This document shows positions 6,715 through 15,209 of a DNA stretch of 18,320 bases, piece by piece. Numbering within the stretch: the first letter of the stretch is position 1; every line of letters starts with the position of its first letter. Below the pieces are notes generated by a model. The model did not search any database. It saw only the letters and a list, made by a program, of their open reading frames with translations, and was not told the origin of the DNA. The DNA lies in contig BNXB01000026.1 of NCBI GenBank assembly GCA_025999255.1, positions 1 through 18,320 on the forward strand, read 5' to 3'. The DNA comes from Bacteroidia bacterium (GTDB lineage: Bacteria > Bacteroidota > Bacteroidia > Bacteroidales > Azobacteroidaceae). The position numbers and the translations under genes are program-made.

Positions 6715-9700
6715 ATGAATAATATTCGAATATGGGGCATGGTACGCCCTATTATTTTATCTTCAAAGCTAATACTTATGGTCAGACTATCTGTTTTCCT
6801 ATCTTGCTTGTTCTGTGCAAACTTGTTTGCTGTTCCGACATATTCCCAGTCAACCCAAATGATTCTGGAGGTGAAAAATCAATCGATAAAGTCGGTTTTG
6901 AAAACTATTGAAGAACAAGCCGGTTATCGTTTTTTTTATAGTAGCGATCTGATTGATCTGGACAAAGTTGTTTCCGGGAACTTTAAGAATAAACCAATAG
7001 AAGAAATATTAGCTTCTATTCTGGAGAATACTTCTGTCGGCTATAAAATCATGGATAATCATTTTGTCGTTATTTCACCTACCGAACGACTGCAACAAAC
7101 AACGGTAACCGGTTTGGTTGTCGATGTCTCAGGTGAACCCGTAATTGGAGCTTCCGTCACGATAAAAGGAACTAACAAAGGAGTTGTTACGGATATGAAT
7201 GGTAAATATAGTATTGCGATTTCTGATCCGGATGCAACACTTGTATTTTCTTATCTGGGTTATTTGCCCCAGGAGATAGCTGTTAACGGAAAAAATATTG
7301 TTGATGTTACTTTGAAAGAAGATACTCAACTATTAGAGGAAGTTGTAGTTGTGGGTTATGGAACAATGAGGAAAAAAGATGTTACCGGTTCCATGTCTTC
7401 TATTGCAACCGAAAAGATAGATAAGTCTGCTATTAAATCTGTTGATCAGATGTTACAAGGCCGTTCGTCCGGTTTGCATATGATACAAAGTTCGGGTATG
7501 CCGGGAGCGTCATCTACGGTACGTATTCGCGGAGGTAATTCTATCTCCGGAGGAAACGAGCCTTTGTATGTAATCGATGGAGTACCTCTTTATCCAAGCG
7601 CGACATCCAGTCAAACCGATTTGAGTCCTTTAAATACGATAGCAGTATCGGATATCCAGTCGATTGATGTGCTGAAAGATGCTTCTGCAACCGCCATCTA
7701 TGGGGCGCGAGGAGCCAATGGTGTGATTATGATTACTACGAAGCAAGGAGCGGCAGGGAAAACTAAAGTCGCATTTGATGCTTCTGTTGGTGTACAGAGT
7801 CCACGGAAAACGTATGATCTGCTTAACGCAACAGAATTTCAGGATTTTGCCAACGAAGCCCAATGGAGAGCTTTGGGGAAACCTGCGAATAATCGCTATC
7901 CTATATATGATCCTGATGTAGTCCCGGAAAACACGGATTGGCAAGGTCTCCTTCTCAGTGATAATTCGTTGATGCAAAATTATGCGATCTCAGTTTCCGG
8001 TGGTGATGAAAAAACACGTTTTCTCACAACGATCAATTATATGGATCAGGAAGGGATTGTGAAATCTACCGGTATGGAAAAGTTGACTTTAAGGGCAAAC
8101 CTGGATAGAGATATTTCTTCGACTATCAAAATGGGGTTAAATCTTTCATTAGCGCAAGTAAATAGCGATAGAGCAGGTTTGGGAGTGTTAGGCGGACAAA
8201 ATGGTAAACAGACCGGGTTCTCGGCAAGTGCACCTAATATTCCCGTATTCAATGAAGATGGAAGTTATGCGAATAAAAATATGATCGGTGAAATATTTTT
8301 TAATCCCGTAGCAACTGTTGATGAAGTTACCAGTTTTAATAAACGTTTCAGATCCCTGAGTAATTTGTTTGTCGATTGGCAAATTTTCAAGGGGCTTACT
8401 TTCCGTACGACACTCGGGATTGATCTTGTATTCGGAGATCAGCAATCATATCTTCCGACGACTACTACCGAAGGCCAGGGAACTAATGGTAAAGCTTCGG
8501 TAACTTCAAGTAAGTCTTACATGTGGGTGAATGAAAACACGCTGACTTATTCCGGACAATTCGGTAAACACAGACTTAATGCGATGCTTGGTTTGTCTCA
8601 ACAAAGCCAGAAAGATCAGAGTGTTGACGCTCAGTCACAGCAGTTTCTGAATGATAATTTGGCTATGTACGATTTGGGATCAGGGACAGTCGCCGTTGCT
8701 CCGTCTTCAGGTACCAATGAATGGGCGCTACTATCGTATTTTGGTCGTATTAATTATAATTTCAATGAAAGATACTTGTTTACCGCTTCTTTGCGTGCAG
8801 ATGGATCTTCCCGTTTCGGAAAAAGTAATCGTTGGGGTTATTTCCCTTCGGCCGCTATTGCCTGGCGTGCATACGAAGAGGAATTTATCAAATCCCTCGG
8901 AGTTTTCAGTAACTTAAAACTCAGGGCAAGTTACGGTTGGACAGGGAATCAGGATGGAATAGGTATTTATCCTTCGATGGCGCTGTTAGGGAAAAAAGCA
9001 TATTCGTTGAACGGAGTCAAGGTGATGGGATATGGCCCGACTCAAGTGGCTAATTTCAATCTGAAATGGGAGACAACACATCAAACGGATTTAGGTCTCG
9101 AGATGGGCTTTCTGAATAATCGCCTTAATTTATCTGCCGATTTGTATTATAAAACAACACATGACTTGTTGTTAAAAGTTACCTTACCTTCCAGTTCCGG
9201 ATATGATTCGGGACTTAAGAATATTGGAAAAGTTGAAAACAAAGGAATCGAATTTGGATTAAATGTAGTTCCGGTTAAGGGCACATTCAACTGGAACCTT
9301 GATTTCAATATCAGTTTCAATAAAAATAAAGTATTAAGTCTCGGAGATGTCAAAATGATGCAGCCGAATAGTCCTTCCGGTACGGGAGCCGGATTGGAGT
9401 ACTCCCGGATGCTGATTGTCGGTCAGCCGTTAGGAATCTTCTACGGTTACTATGGTGATGGCATTTTCAGTACTACCGATGATATAGCTTCTTCTGCTCA
9501 GCCGACTGCTAAACCGGGTGATATCAGATACAAAAATCTGAATGGTAATAAGTCCATTGATGAAGGTGACCGTGGTGTTATCGGTTGTGCCCAACCGGAT
9601 TATTTTGGGGGTATGACTAATACATTCTCATATAAAGGATTTGATTTCTCTGTATTTATGGTATGGTCGGTCGGAAATGACATATACAACGCTACTAAAG

Positions 9701-10092
9701 CGGAAATGGAAGGAATGGAAGGTAATACAAACCAGTTTCGCAGTATCCTGAACAGATGGACGGAAGAGAATCCGAATACCAATATTCCACGTGCGGTAGC
9801 GGTTAAATTGTCTTCGCGTGCATGGGATTATTTAGTAGAAGACGGTTCTTTCCTGAGGATACAAAATATAAATTTAGGTTATACGGTACCATCCGGAATA
9901 CTAAAATCCACTAAAGTTATTCAGTCTGCACGCATATATGGATCTCTACAAAACTTCTTCACGTTTACCAGGTATAGTGGTTTGGATCCGGAGGTAAGTC
10001 GTTACGGACAAAATAATATAGCGATGGGGTATGATCATTTTGCATATCCAATGGCTAAAACGGTATTGTTTGGTGTGAATCTTACTTTTTAA
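6715..10092 (+). CDS. SusC/RagA-family TonB-dependent outer-membrane transporter with STN signalling domain
   Basis: 1125 residues, at the large end typical of SusC proteins that signal. A long signal peptide (hydrophobic core about 24-40, cleavage near TYSQ) is followed by an STN domain at about 49-120 (MILEVKNQSIKSVLKTIEEQAGYRFFYSSDLI), which in FecA-like systems reports substrate binding to a FecR protein. A carboxypeptidase-D-regulatory-like domain covers about 131-200 (VTGLVVDVSGEPVIGASVTIKGTNKGVVTDMNGKY). The SusC hallmark VVVGYGTMRKKDVTGS starts at 211, and the plug holds GMPGASSTVRIRGGNS and EPLYVIDGVP (from about 261). The remainder is a 22-strand barrel ending VLFGVNLTF with a terminal Phe. 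It imports an unknown ligand with the SusD-like partner whose gene starts 24 bp later. Confidence 0.96.
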   Translation: MNNIRIWGMVRPIILSSKLILMVRLSVFLSCLFCANLFAVPTYSQSTQMILEVKNQSIKSVLKTIEEQAGYRFFYSSDLIDLDKVVSGNFKNKPIEEILASILENTSVGYKIMDNHFVVISPTERLQQTTVTGLVVDVSGEPVIGASVTIKGTNKGVVTDMNGKYSIAISDPDATLVFSYLGYLPQEIAVNGKNIVDVTLKEDTQLLEEVVVVGYGTMRKKDVTGSMSSIATEKIDKSAIKSVDQMLQGRSSGLHMIQSSGMPGASSTVRIRGGNSISGGNEPLYVIDGVPLYPSATSSQTDLSPLNTIAVSDIQSIDVLKDASATAIYGARGANGVIMITTKQGAAGKTKVAFDASVGVQSPRKTYDLLNATEFQDFANEAQWRALGKPANNRYPIYDPDVVPENTDWQGLLLSDNSLMQNYAISVSGGDEKTRFLTTINYMDQEGIVKSTGMEKLTLRANLDRDISSTIKMGLNLSLAQVNSDRAGLGVLGGQNGKQTGFSASAPNIPVFNEDGSYANKNMIGEIFFNPVATVDEVTSFNKRFRSLSNLFVDWQIFKGLTFRTTLGIDLVFGDQQSYLPTTTTEGQGTNGKASVTSSKSYMWVNENTLTYSGQFGKHRLNAMLGLSQQSQKDQSVDAQSQQFLNDNLAMYDLGSGTVAVAPSSGTNEWALLSYFGRINYNFNERYLFTASLRADGSSRFGKSNRWGYFPSAAIAWRAYEEEFIKSLGVFSNLKLRASYGWTGNQDGIGIYPSMALLGKKAYSLNGVKVMGYGPTQVANFNLKWETTHQTDLGLEMGFLNNRLNLSADLYYKTTHDLLLKVTLPSSSGYDSGLKNIGKVENKGIEFGLNVVPVKGTFNWNLDFNISFNKNKVLSLGDVKMMQPNSPSGTGAGLEYSRMLIVGQPLGIFYGYYGDGIFSTTDDIASSAQPTAKPGDIRYKNLNGNKSIDEGDRGVIGCAQPDYFGGMTNTFSYKGFDFSVFMVWSVGNDIYNATKAEMEGMEGNTNQFRSILNRWTEENPNTNIPRAVAVKLSSRAWDYLVEDGSFLRIQNINLGYTVPSGILKSTKVIQSARIYGSLQNFFTFTRYSGLDPEVSRYGQNNIAMGYDHFAYPMAKTVLFGVNLTF

Positions 10093-10116
10093 CAATAAAC
10101 GTATAAAAATATAGTC

Positions 10117-11604
10117 ATGAAAAAATTATTGTTTTATATATTAATAGTTCTGATAATAGGTTTACAGTCATGTGTTGACCTGGATCAGGCTCCATATAGC
10201 ACTTTAACGCCGGAAAACTTCTTTAAGAATGAGGCGGATGCTAAATCTGCAGTTATGTCGGCATATTCTGCATTTACTAATACCGATATATTCAACCAGT
10301 TTTCGGAGACCATCCATACTCAGGGAACTGACGACAGTGAATGGGGATACGGCCGATCTACGGCTAATGTTGACAAGAATGATTTCGATCAGTATGCATA
10401 TACCCCGGAGTCTAACCTGATATACAGGGTCTGGAAGGGGTACTATGCCGGAATTAATACTTGTAATTATGCCATAGATAATATTGAGGCCATGCTTTCC
10501 GGTAGAATATCCGATACTCGCCGGAAACAATTGATTGGCGAAGCTAAATTCCTGCGGGCTTATTTTTATTTTGCAATGGCTCGTTATTGGGGAGATGTTC
10601 CGTTAGTTACCAAACAGACTACAAGTCTGGATAGATTGGAAGTTCCCAAAGAACCGGTAGAAAAGGTTTATGCTTTGGTTATTGAAGATTTGGAATATGC
10701 AGTAGAAAATCTTCCTCTTAAGTCTGAATATACCAAATCTGATTTGGGACGGGCTACAAAAGGAGCTGCGTTGGCTCAATTAGCTAAAGTGTATCTGACT
10801 CTTGAAAATTGGCAGAAAGTAGTTGAGTTGACAGGTCAGGTTATGCAAATGGGATATACATTATATTCTAATTATGCAGATAATTTTGATATAACGAAAA
10901 AGAATGGAGCGGAATCCATATTTGAGATACAGTTCCTTGGAGGAGACGGAAATCCCGGAAGTATTTACAATGGATTTTTCCGTCCTCCTTTTGTAACTAT
11001 CAACGGTTGGGCAGGTTATGGAGATGACCCTGTGACTAAAAATCTGTATGATGCCTATGGTACATCAGGAGATAAAAGACGGGATGTTAATGTACGTCTC
11101 TATACCCGGACAGAATATCCGAACATGAATGTCAGTATTCAATTTCCATATTATTGTAATAAGTATCTTGATTTCAGCACAACGGCTACACGTTCGAGCA
11201 GTAGTAATAATCATGTAGTATTACGTTATGCGGATATTTATCTTATGCGGGCGGAGGCTCTGGGACGTATGAATGTGAATGATCCTAATGCATATGAGTA
11301 CCTGAATATAATACGTCGCAGAGCTCATGGATTTCCTGTCGATCAGCCCGCCGGTTGTGATATTAAGCCGGTAGGTTCGGTGTCCGGATTTGTGAATATT
11401 ATTTTGTTGGAACGTCGTTTGGAATTTGCTTTTGAGGCACATCGCAGGTATGATTTACTGAGAACTAAGACTCTGAAAGAGGCAATGATGGCGCAAAATC
11501 CGGATATAGGGAATAAAGTATCTGAAAAGCATTATTGGTTTCCTGTTCCACAAGCAGAATTGGATGCCAACAGGCTGTTGGAGCAACATCCACTTTGGAA
11601 GTAA
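10117..11604 (+). CDS. SusD/RagB-family outer-membrane substrate-binding lipoprotein
   Basis: 495 residues. Signal peptide with lipobox LQSC (Cys19), then the SusD N-terminal pattern VDLDQAPYSTLTPENFFKNEADAKSAVMSAYSAF. Helical TPR-like segments follow (YFYFAMARYWGDVPLV, AALAQLAKVYLTLENWQKVVELTGQVMQMGY). The C-terminus shows the family signature VVLRYADIYLMRAEALGR, EYLNIIRRRAHGF, LLERRLEFAFEAHRRYDLLR and the closing WFPVPQAELDANRLLEQHP. SusD proteins sit on the cell surface as a lid over SusC and grip the ligand. The gene is 24 bp downstream of its SusC partner, so co-transcribed. Length is within the family range. The ligand could be a glycan, glycoside or other molecule; nothing in the sequence decides it. 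Confidence 0.96.
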   Translation: MKKLLFYILIVLIIGLQSCVDLDQAPYSTLTPENFFKNEADAKSAVMSAYSAFTNTDIFNQFSETIHTQGTDDSEWGYGRSTANVDKNDFDQYAYTPESNLIYRVWKGYYAGINTCNYAIDNIEAMLSGRISDTRRKQLIGEAKFLRAYFYFAMARYWGDVPLVTKQTTSLDRLEVPKEPVEKVYALVIEDLEYAVENLPLKSEYTKSDLGRATKGAALAQLAKVYLTLENWQKVVELTGQVMQMGYTLYSNYADNFDITKKNGAESIFEIQFLGGDGNPGSIYNGFFRPPFVTINGWAGYGDDPVTKNLYDAYGTSGDKRRDVNVRLYTRTEYPNMNVSIQFPYYCNKYLDFSTTATRSSSSNNHVVLRYADIYLMRAEALGRMNVNDPNAYEYLNIIRRRAHGFPVDQPAGCDIKPVGSVSGFVNIILLERRLEFAFEAHRRYDLLRTKTLKEAMMAQNPDIGNKVSEKHYWFPVPQAELDANRLLEQHPLWK

Positions 11605-11641
11605 TGTATTTTTATTGAATATTAATTAATAACCGACAAAG

Positions 11642-13033
11642 ATGAATTCACGAAGAGACTTTGTAAAAAAAGCCGGACTGATGGCCGCGGCTACGGCCAT
11701 TCCGGGATTTGCTACGGGTATGACACCAGACAAGGGGAGAACCTTGTCTCTTAAAAAAACAAAAGTGTCAGTAGATGATCAGTGGGATGTGATTGTTATC
11801 GGTGGAGGCCCTAGCGGGTGTACGGCAGCAATATCAGCCGCACGTGAAGGTGCTAAAACCTTGCTTATTGAAGCGATGGGACAACTGGGAGGAATGGGAA
11901 CTGCCGGTTTGGTACCTGCCTGGTGCCCATTTTCAGATGGCGAGAAAATTATTTATCGTGGCCTGGCCGAAAAGATTTTTGAAGCATCAAAAGCGGGAGT
12001 GCCTCACGAACCTAAAGATAAGCTGAATTGGGTTCATATTAATGCCGAATACTTAATGACTATTTATGATAAGATGGTTGTTCAATCAGGTGTTAAAGTA
12101 TTATTCTTTTCCCGTATGGCCGCAGTGGAAATGTCATCGAAAGATACGGTAGATGCTGTTGTTGTTGCTAATAAAGCAGGGCTTACGGCATTTAAAGCCA
12201 AAGTTTTCATAGATGCAACGGGTGATGGAGATCTTGCCGCATGGGCCGGAGCTTCTTTCAAGAGAGGCGATGAAAATGGAGTCGTTCAAAGTTCTTCTTT
12301 GTGTTTTGCTTTTGCAAATGTTGATACATACAATTATTTATATGGCCCGTATCTGCACACCAGTAATAAGAATAGTCCGGTACATGCGGCTGTAGCATCC
12401 GGAAAATATCCTTTGATTGATAGCCATTTTAATACTAATCTGAATGGCCCTGATGTGGTTCAATTCAATGCCGGACATATTGTCAATGTCGATAGTACCG
12501 ATCCCTGGGCTTTGTCTGAGGCAATGATGACCGGTAGGCAGATCGCCGGACAGTACCTCCAGGCTATGCAGGATCTTCAACCCAAAACTTTCGGAGGTTC
12601 TTACATTATAAAAACTGCAAGTTTGCTTGGAGTGAGAGATAGCCGGCGCATTGAAGGCGATTATACTTTTACGGTTGATGATTGGATGCAACGAAAATCA
12701 TTCGATGATGAAATCGGTCGTAATAGTTATTATATCGATGTGCATAAAGCCGGACATAAGGCTACCCGTTACGGGAAAGGAGAATCGCACGGGATTCCTT
12801 ATCGTTGTCTGACCCCGAAAGGCTTGGAAAATGTATTGACTGCCGGACGTTGTATTTCTACGGATGAAGAAGCATTCGGTAGTCTGAGGGTAATGCCTCC
12901 CTGCCTGGTTACGGGAGAGGCTGCCGGCATGGCGGCTCAACATGCTATCAAACAATCAGGAAATGATGTTCATAAAATCGATATACAATACCTGAGGAAA
13001 AGATTGAGAGAAGAAGGACAGTATTTCTTGTAG
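11642..13033 (+). CDS. Tat-exported FAD-dependent oxidoreductase (FAD_oxidored-type)
   Basis: 463 residues. The N-terminus SRRDFVKKAGLMAAATAIPG is a clear twin-arginine signal, so the protein would fold around its cofactor and cross to the periplasm. After a Lys-rich spacer comes the FAD Rossmann motif at 49-59 (DVIVIGGGPSG), then TAAISAAREGAKTLLIEA and QLGGMGTAGLVPAW. The second FAD segment FIDATGDGDLAAWAGASF and the C-terminal ENVLTAGRCISTDEEAFGSLRVMPPCLVTGEAAGMAAQHA are typical of the PF12831 FAD-dependent oxidoreductase family found in Bacteroidetes and Planctomycetes, often near polysaccharide loci. It lies 37 bp after the susD-like gene and is the last gene of the run. The family oxidises or reduces various small molecules, sugars or ketones; the true reaction is unknown. 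A terminator-like repeat follows. Confidence 0.85.
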   Translation: MNSRRDFVKKAGLMAAATAIPGFATGMTPDKGRTLSLKKTKVSVDDQWDVIVIGGGPSGCTAAISAAREGAKTLLIEAMGQLGGMGTAGLVPAWCPFSDGEKIIYRGLAEKIFEASKAGVPHEPKDKLNWVHINAEYLMTIYDKMVVQSGVKVLFFSRMAAVEMSSKDTVDAVVVANKAGLTAFKAKVFIDATGDGDLAAWAGASFKRGDENGVVQSSSLCFAFANVDTYNYLYGPYLHTSNKNSPVHAAVASGKYPLIDSHFNTNLNGPDVVQFNAGHIVNVDSTDPWALSEAMMTGRQIAGQYLQAMQDLQPKTFGGSYIIKTASLLGVRDSRRIEGDYTFTVDDWMQRKSFDDEIGRNSYYIDVHKAGHKATRYGKGESHGIPYRCLTPKGLENVLTAGRCISTDEEAFGSLRVMPPCLVTGEAAGMAAQHAIKQSGNDVHKIDIQYLRKRLREEGQYFL

Positions 13034-13041
13034 TATGAATT

Positions 13042-13100
13042 TTGAATTATGAATTATGAATTGGCTGACGCACAAAAACAATTCATAATTCATAATTTAA
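13042..13100. terminator. AT-rich inverted repeat between convergent genes
   Basis: The arm 13042-13063 pairs with 13079-13100 over 22 bp with a single G-T wobble; the loop is 15 nt (13064-13078). Each arm is built from ATGAATT/AATTCAT units, a repeat-like composition seen in many Bacteroidetes intergenic regions. It sits between the end of the flavoprotein gene (plus) and miaB (minus), and its right arm includes the miaB stop codon, so it probably ends transcripts from both sides, although it is unusually AT-rich for a terminator. Confidence 0.55.
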
Positions 13101-14470
13101 TTCACCGCTTTTCCGAACAGTGTTGCTGCCGAAGCGTCCGTCACTTCAACATTAACCGTATCGCCTACCCGGTAGGTTTGTTTGTCAAAGATTACCACCT
13201 TATTTTGTTTGGTTCTCCCGAATAATTGTTCGTGGGAACGTTTTGAAAATCCTTCTACCAGGACTTCAAAAGTTTTTCCTATGTCTTTCTTGTTACTCTC
13301 AAGAGAAAGTTTCAACTGAAGTGCGATAATTTCTTCCAAACGACGTGTTTTTATATCTTCCGGTACATTATCTTCTAAATGTTTGGATGCATAAGTACCC
13401 GGACGCTCGGAATATTTGAACATGAAAGCGGCGTCAAATCCAACTTCACGCATCAACGAAAGAGTTTCCTGGTGATCTTTTTCCGTTTCGGAGTGAAATC
13501 CGGAAAATAGATCCGTGGTAATCGAAGCAGCGGGCAATATACGTTTAATGGCTGCAATTCTGTCTAAATACCATTCCCTGGTGTATTTCCGGTTCATGGC
13601 CTTAAGTATTTTAGTGCTTCCCGATTGTGCAGGAAGGTGAATATGATTGCAAAGGTTGTCGTATTTAGCTACCATTTCAAGTGTTTCATCGCTCATGTCT
13701 TTCGGATGGGAAGTCGTGAATCTGATCCGCATGTCAGATGCGGCTAAAGCTACTTTTTCCAACAGGGAGGAGAAATTTATTTTGTCTTTCCCGTCATCAT
13801 ACAAATAAGAGTTGACGTTTTGTCCGAGGAGGGTTACTTCTTTATAGCCTTCCTCCTGTAAAGCCAGTAATTCATTGAGAATACTTGTCGTTTCTCTGCT
13901 GCGTTCCCTTCCCCGGGTGTAGGGAACAATGCAATAGGTGCAAAAGTTATTACATCCGCGCATAATGGAAATAAATCCGGAAAGTTTATAGCCGGATATT
14001 TTCAGAGGAATAACATCTTTATAAGTTTCGGTAGAGGATAATTCCACATTGATCGCTTTTTCACCTTTTTCCACAGCTCCAATCAGATTGGGAAGGTCCA
14101 TATAAGAGTCCGGTCCTACAACCACATCCGCATGGTGTTGCTCTATTAATTCTCCTTTTACCCTTTCGGCCATACAACCAAGTACGCCGACAATCAGATT
14201 TTTTTGCTTCTTTCTCAACGACTGGAAATATTGCAGTCTGGATAGTACTTTCTGTTCCGCATTATCCCTTATAGAACAGGTATTTACTAATATAACATCG
14301 GCTTCGTTGATGTTTTCCGTAGCCTCAAATCCATCCATTTGCATGATGGATGCTACCACTTCGCTGTCGGCTACATTCATCTGGCAGCCGTAAGTCTCAA
14401 TAAAGAATCTTTTTGCATTTTTTTCAGAGGTTACAGATTTAAAGTCTGTTTCCTGCTTTTCATTTACCAT
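13097..14470 (-). CDS. miaB: tRNA-2-methylthio-N6-dimethylallyladenosine synthase (MiaB)
   Basis: 457 residues, normal family length. MiaB is a radical-SAM methylthiotransferase that converts i6A37 to ms2i6A37 in tRNAs reading U-starting codons. The N-terminal UPF0004 domain carries the three auxiliary-cluster cysteines: C29 (TYGCQMN), C65 (VNTCSIRDNA) and C99 (GVLGCMAER). The radical-SAM motif is RGCNNFCTYC with C173, C177 and C180. Further hallmarks are VPYTRGRERSR, VTLLGQNVNSY and HLPAQSGS. A TRAM RNA-binding domain closes the protein (about 393-456; GKTFEVLVEGFSKRSHEQLFGRT). MNVADSE and the Cys spacing favour MiaB over the related MtaB. No standard promoter is seen upstream on the minus strand. 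It is convergent with the uptake locus and not functionally tied to it. Confidence 0.95.
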   Translation of the reverse strand: MVNEKQETDFKSVTSEKNAKRFFIETYGCQMNVADSEVVASIMQMDGFEATENINEADVILVNTCSIRDNAEQKVLSRLQYFQSLRKKQKNLIVGVLGCMAERVKGELIEQHHADVVVGPDSYMDLPNLIGAVEKGEKAINVELSSTETYKDVIPLKISGYKLSGFISIMRGCNNFCTYCIVPYTRGRERSRETTSILNELLALQEEGYKEVTLLGQNVNSYLYDDGKDKINFSSLLEKVALAASDMRIRFTTSHPKDMSDETLEMVAKYDNLCNHIHLPAQSGSTKILKAMNRKYTREWYLDRIAAIKRILPAASITTDLFSGFHSETEKDHQETLSLMREVGFDAAFMFKYSERPGTYASKHLEDNVPEDIKTRRLEEIIALQLKLSLESNKKDIGKTFEVLVEGFSKRSHEQLFGRTKQNKVVIFDKQTYRVGDTVNVEVTDASAATLFGKAVN

Positions 14471-14535
14471 AACTTTTGATATATTTGCTATTTAACATTA
14501 ATTAACTATCCCGGAGTACTTTTTTTTGATAAAAG

Positions 14536-14566
14536 TTTGCAGGAATAAAAAATGTGTGTATCTTTG
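14536..14566 (+). promoter_or_regulatory. Bacteroidetes-type promoter (TTTG-19-TATCTTTG)
   Basis: TTTG at 14536-14539 and TATCTTTG at 14559-14566 with 19 bp between: an exact consensus match. Start near 14571. It is too far from the next gene (14719), which has its own promoter at 14664-14695, so it appears to serve the short hairpin-ending unit. Confidence 0.65.
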
Positions 14567-14570
14567 TTCC

Positions 14571-14651
14571 TGAAAAACGTAAAATTTTTTCATAGTTAAG
14601 GTTTTGGTTAAATGGGTTAGGGGTGGCTGTGAAGTCATCCCTAATATTTTT
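14571..14651 (+). ncRNA. Candidate small RNA or terminated leader of about 80 nt
   Basis: Defined by an exact promoter at 14536-14566 and a strong hairpin with a following T-run at 14617-14651. There is no start codon opening a credible ORF in it. It could be a small RNA, or a leader that controls the downstream membrane-protein gene by termination. I recognise no known riboswitch core. The spacing and layout resemble the unit upstream of lepA, although the sequences differ. Confidence 0.45.
14617..14651 (+). terminator. Hairpin with GTGA tetraloop and T-run
   Basis: A 12-bp stem pairs 14617-14628 with 14633-14644, including two G-T wobbles, and is closed by a GTGA (GNRA-type) loop. ATATTTTT follows. 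It is a plausible intrinsic terminator with a moderate T-tract. Confidence 0.55.
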
Positions 14652-14663
14652 AAATCGTATAAT

Positions 14664-14695
14664 CTTGATTTATTCATTTATTTACATTAAATTTG
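14664..14695 (+). promoter_or_regulatory. Promoter of the small membrane protein gene
   Basis: CTTG at 14664-14667 (one mismatch to TTTG), 20 bp, then TAAATTTG at 14688-14695, an exact -7 match. Transcription would start near 14701, giving an 18-nt leader before ATG 14719. Confidence 0.55.
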
Positions 14696-14718
14696 AACTG
14701 CAAAAATAATCATATTTT

Positions 14719-15114
14719 ATGGATAAGCTATCGGATTTTATCCCATTAATAATTATAATAGGTTCTGTGGTCATTTCAATTGTTCAATCTTCAAACAAAA
14801 AGAAGGCACAGGATATGAAAAAGACCATGTTACCTAAAGGAATTCCTGTAGAACGATCTGAGGAAGCCCCTCCTGTGAGTCTTCCTAAAATGAAGTCGGT
14901 TATTTCGGAGATGGAGAAAAGGAAAACCAAACTGCGACCTATACAGGAAGTTTTCAATCCGGAAGTAAAGAGAACGTTGGTAACTGTTCCTGAAACTCCG
15001 GTTTTGGAATCCGATATTCCGGAATCCTCTGGTATTACATTTGATTTGGCGGATACCGACGAATTAAAAAAGGCGGTTATTTATTCGGAAATATTGAACC
15101 GCAAAGAATATTAA
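14719..15114 (+). CDS. Small single-pass membrane protein of unknown function
   Basis: 131 residues. Residues 7-23 (FIPLIIIIGSVVISIVQ) form one hydrophobic helix with few charges before it and a basic patch after it (SSNKKKAQDMKK), so the protein is probably anchored by its N-terminus with a cytoplasmic tail. The tail is polar and Pro/Glu/Lys-rich and likely flexible. The last 20 residues (about DTDELKKAVIYSEILNRKEY) look like a conserved short C-terminal helix; similar endings (A-x-x-YSEIL-NRK-Y) occur in uncharacterised Bacteroidales membrane proteins as I recall them. That ending and a clean promoter argue that the gene is real. No enzymatic motif is visible, and the neighbours (a possible small RNA upstream, a CoA-transferase with its own promoter downstream) give no role. 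Confidence 0.75.
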   Translation: MDKLSDFIPLIIIIGSVVISIVQSSNKKKAQDMKKTMLPKGIPVERSEEAPPVSLPKMKSVISEMEKRKTKLRPIQEVFNPEVKRTLVTVPETPVLESDIPESSGITFDLADTDELKKAVIYSEILNRKEY

Positions 15115-15147
15115 AAAATGGAGAATTAATTCTCCATTCTCCATTTT
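15115..15147. terminator. Overlapping palindromes after the membrane protein gene
   Basis: 15117-15138 is a perfect 22-bp palindrome centred on TTAA. The same left arm (15115-15126) can instead pair over 12 bp with 15136-15147 across a 9-nt loop, because TTCTCCATT occurs twice. Either fold would form a transcript end for the upstream gene. The arrangement allows two exclusive hairpins right before the next promoter. Confidence 0.5.
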
Positions 15148-15174
15148 CAATTCTCAATTAAAACATTACCTTTG
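15144..15174 (+). promoter_or_regulatory. Promoter of the CoA-transferase gene
   Basis: TACCTTTG at 15167-15174 is an exact -7 match. The -33 box at the right distance is TTTT (15144-15147), one base off TTTG, with 19 bp spacing. It overlaps the end of the palindromic region. Start near 15180 leaves a leader of about 30 nt before ATG 15210. Confidence 0.6.
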
Positions 15175-15209
15175 CATCCGAAATTTTAAATGTATAAAAA
15201 ATCACTAAC

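Noticed and set aside
4814..13033. Calling the locus a classic polysaccharide utilization locus
   Set aside because: No carbohydrate-active enzyme is present, so SusCD alone does not establish a glycan substrate.
14480..14487. TATATTTG, an exact -7 match on the plus strand just upstream of miaB
   Set aside because: No -33 box at 18-21 bp, and it would transcribe away from miaB; a chance match in AT-rich DNA.
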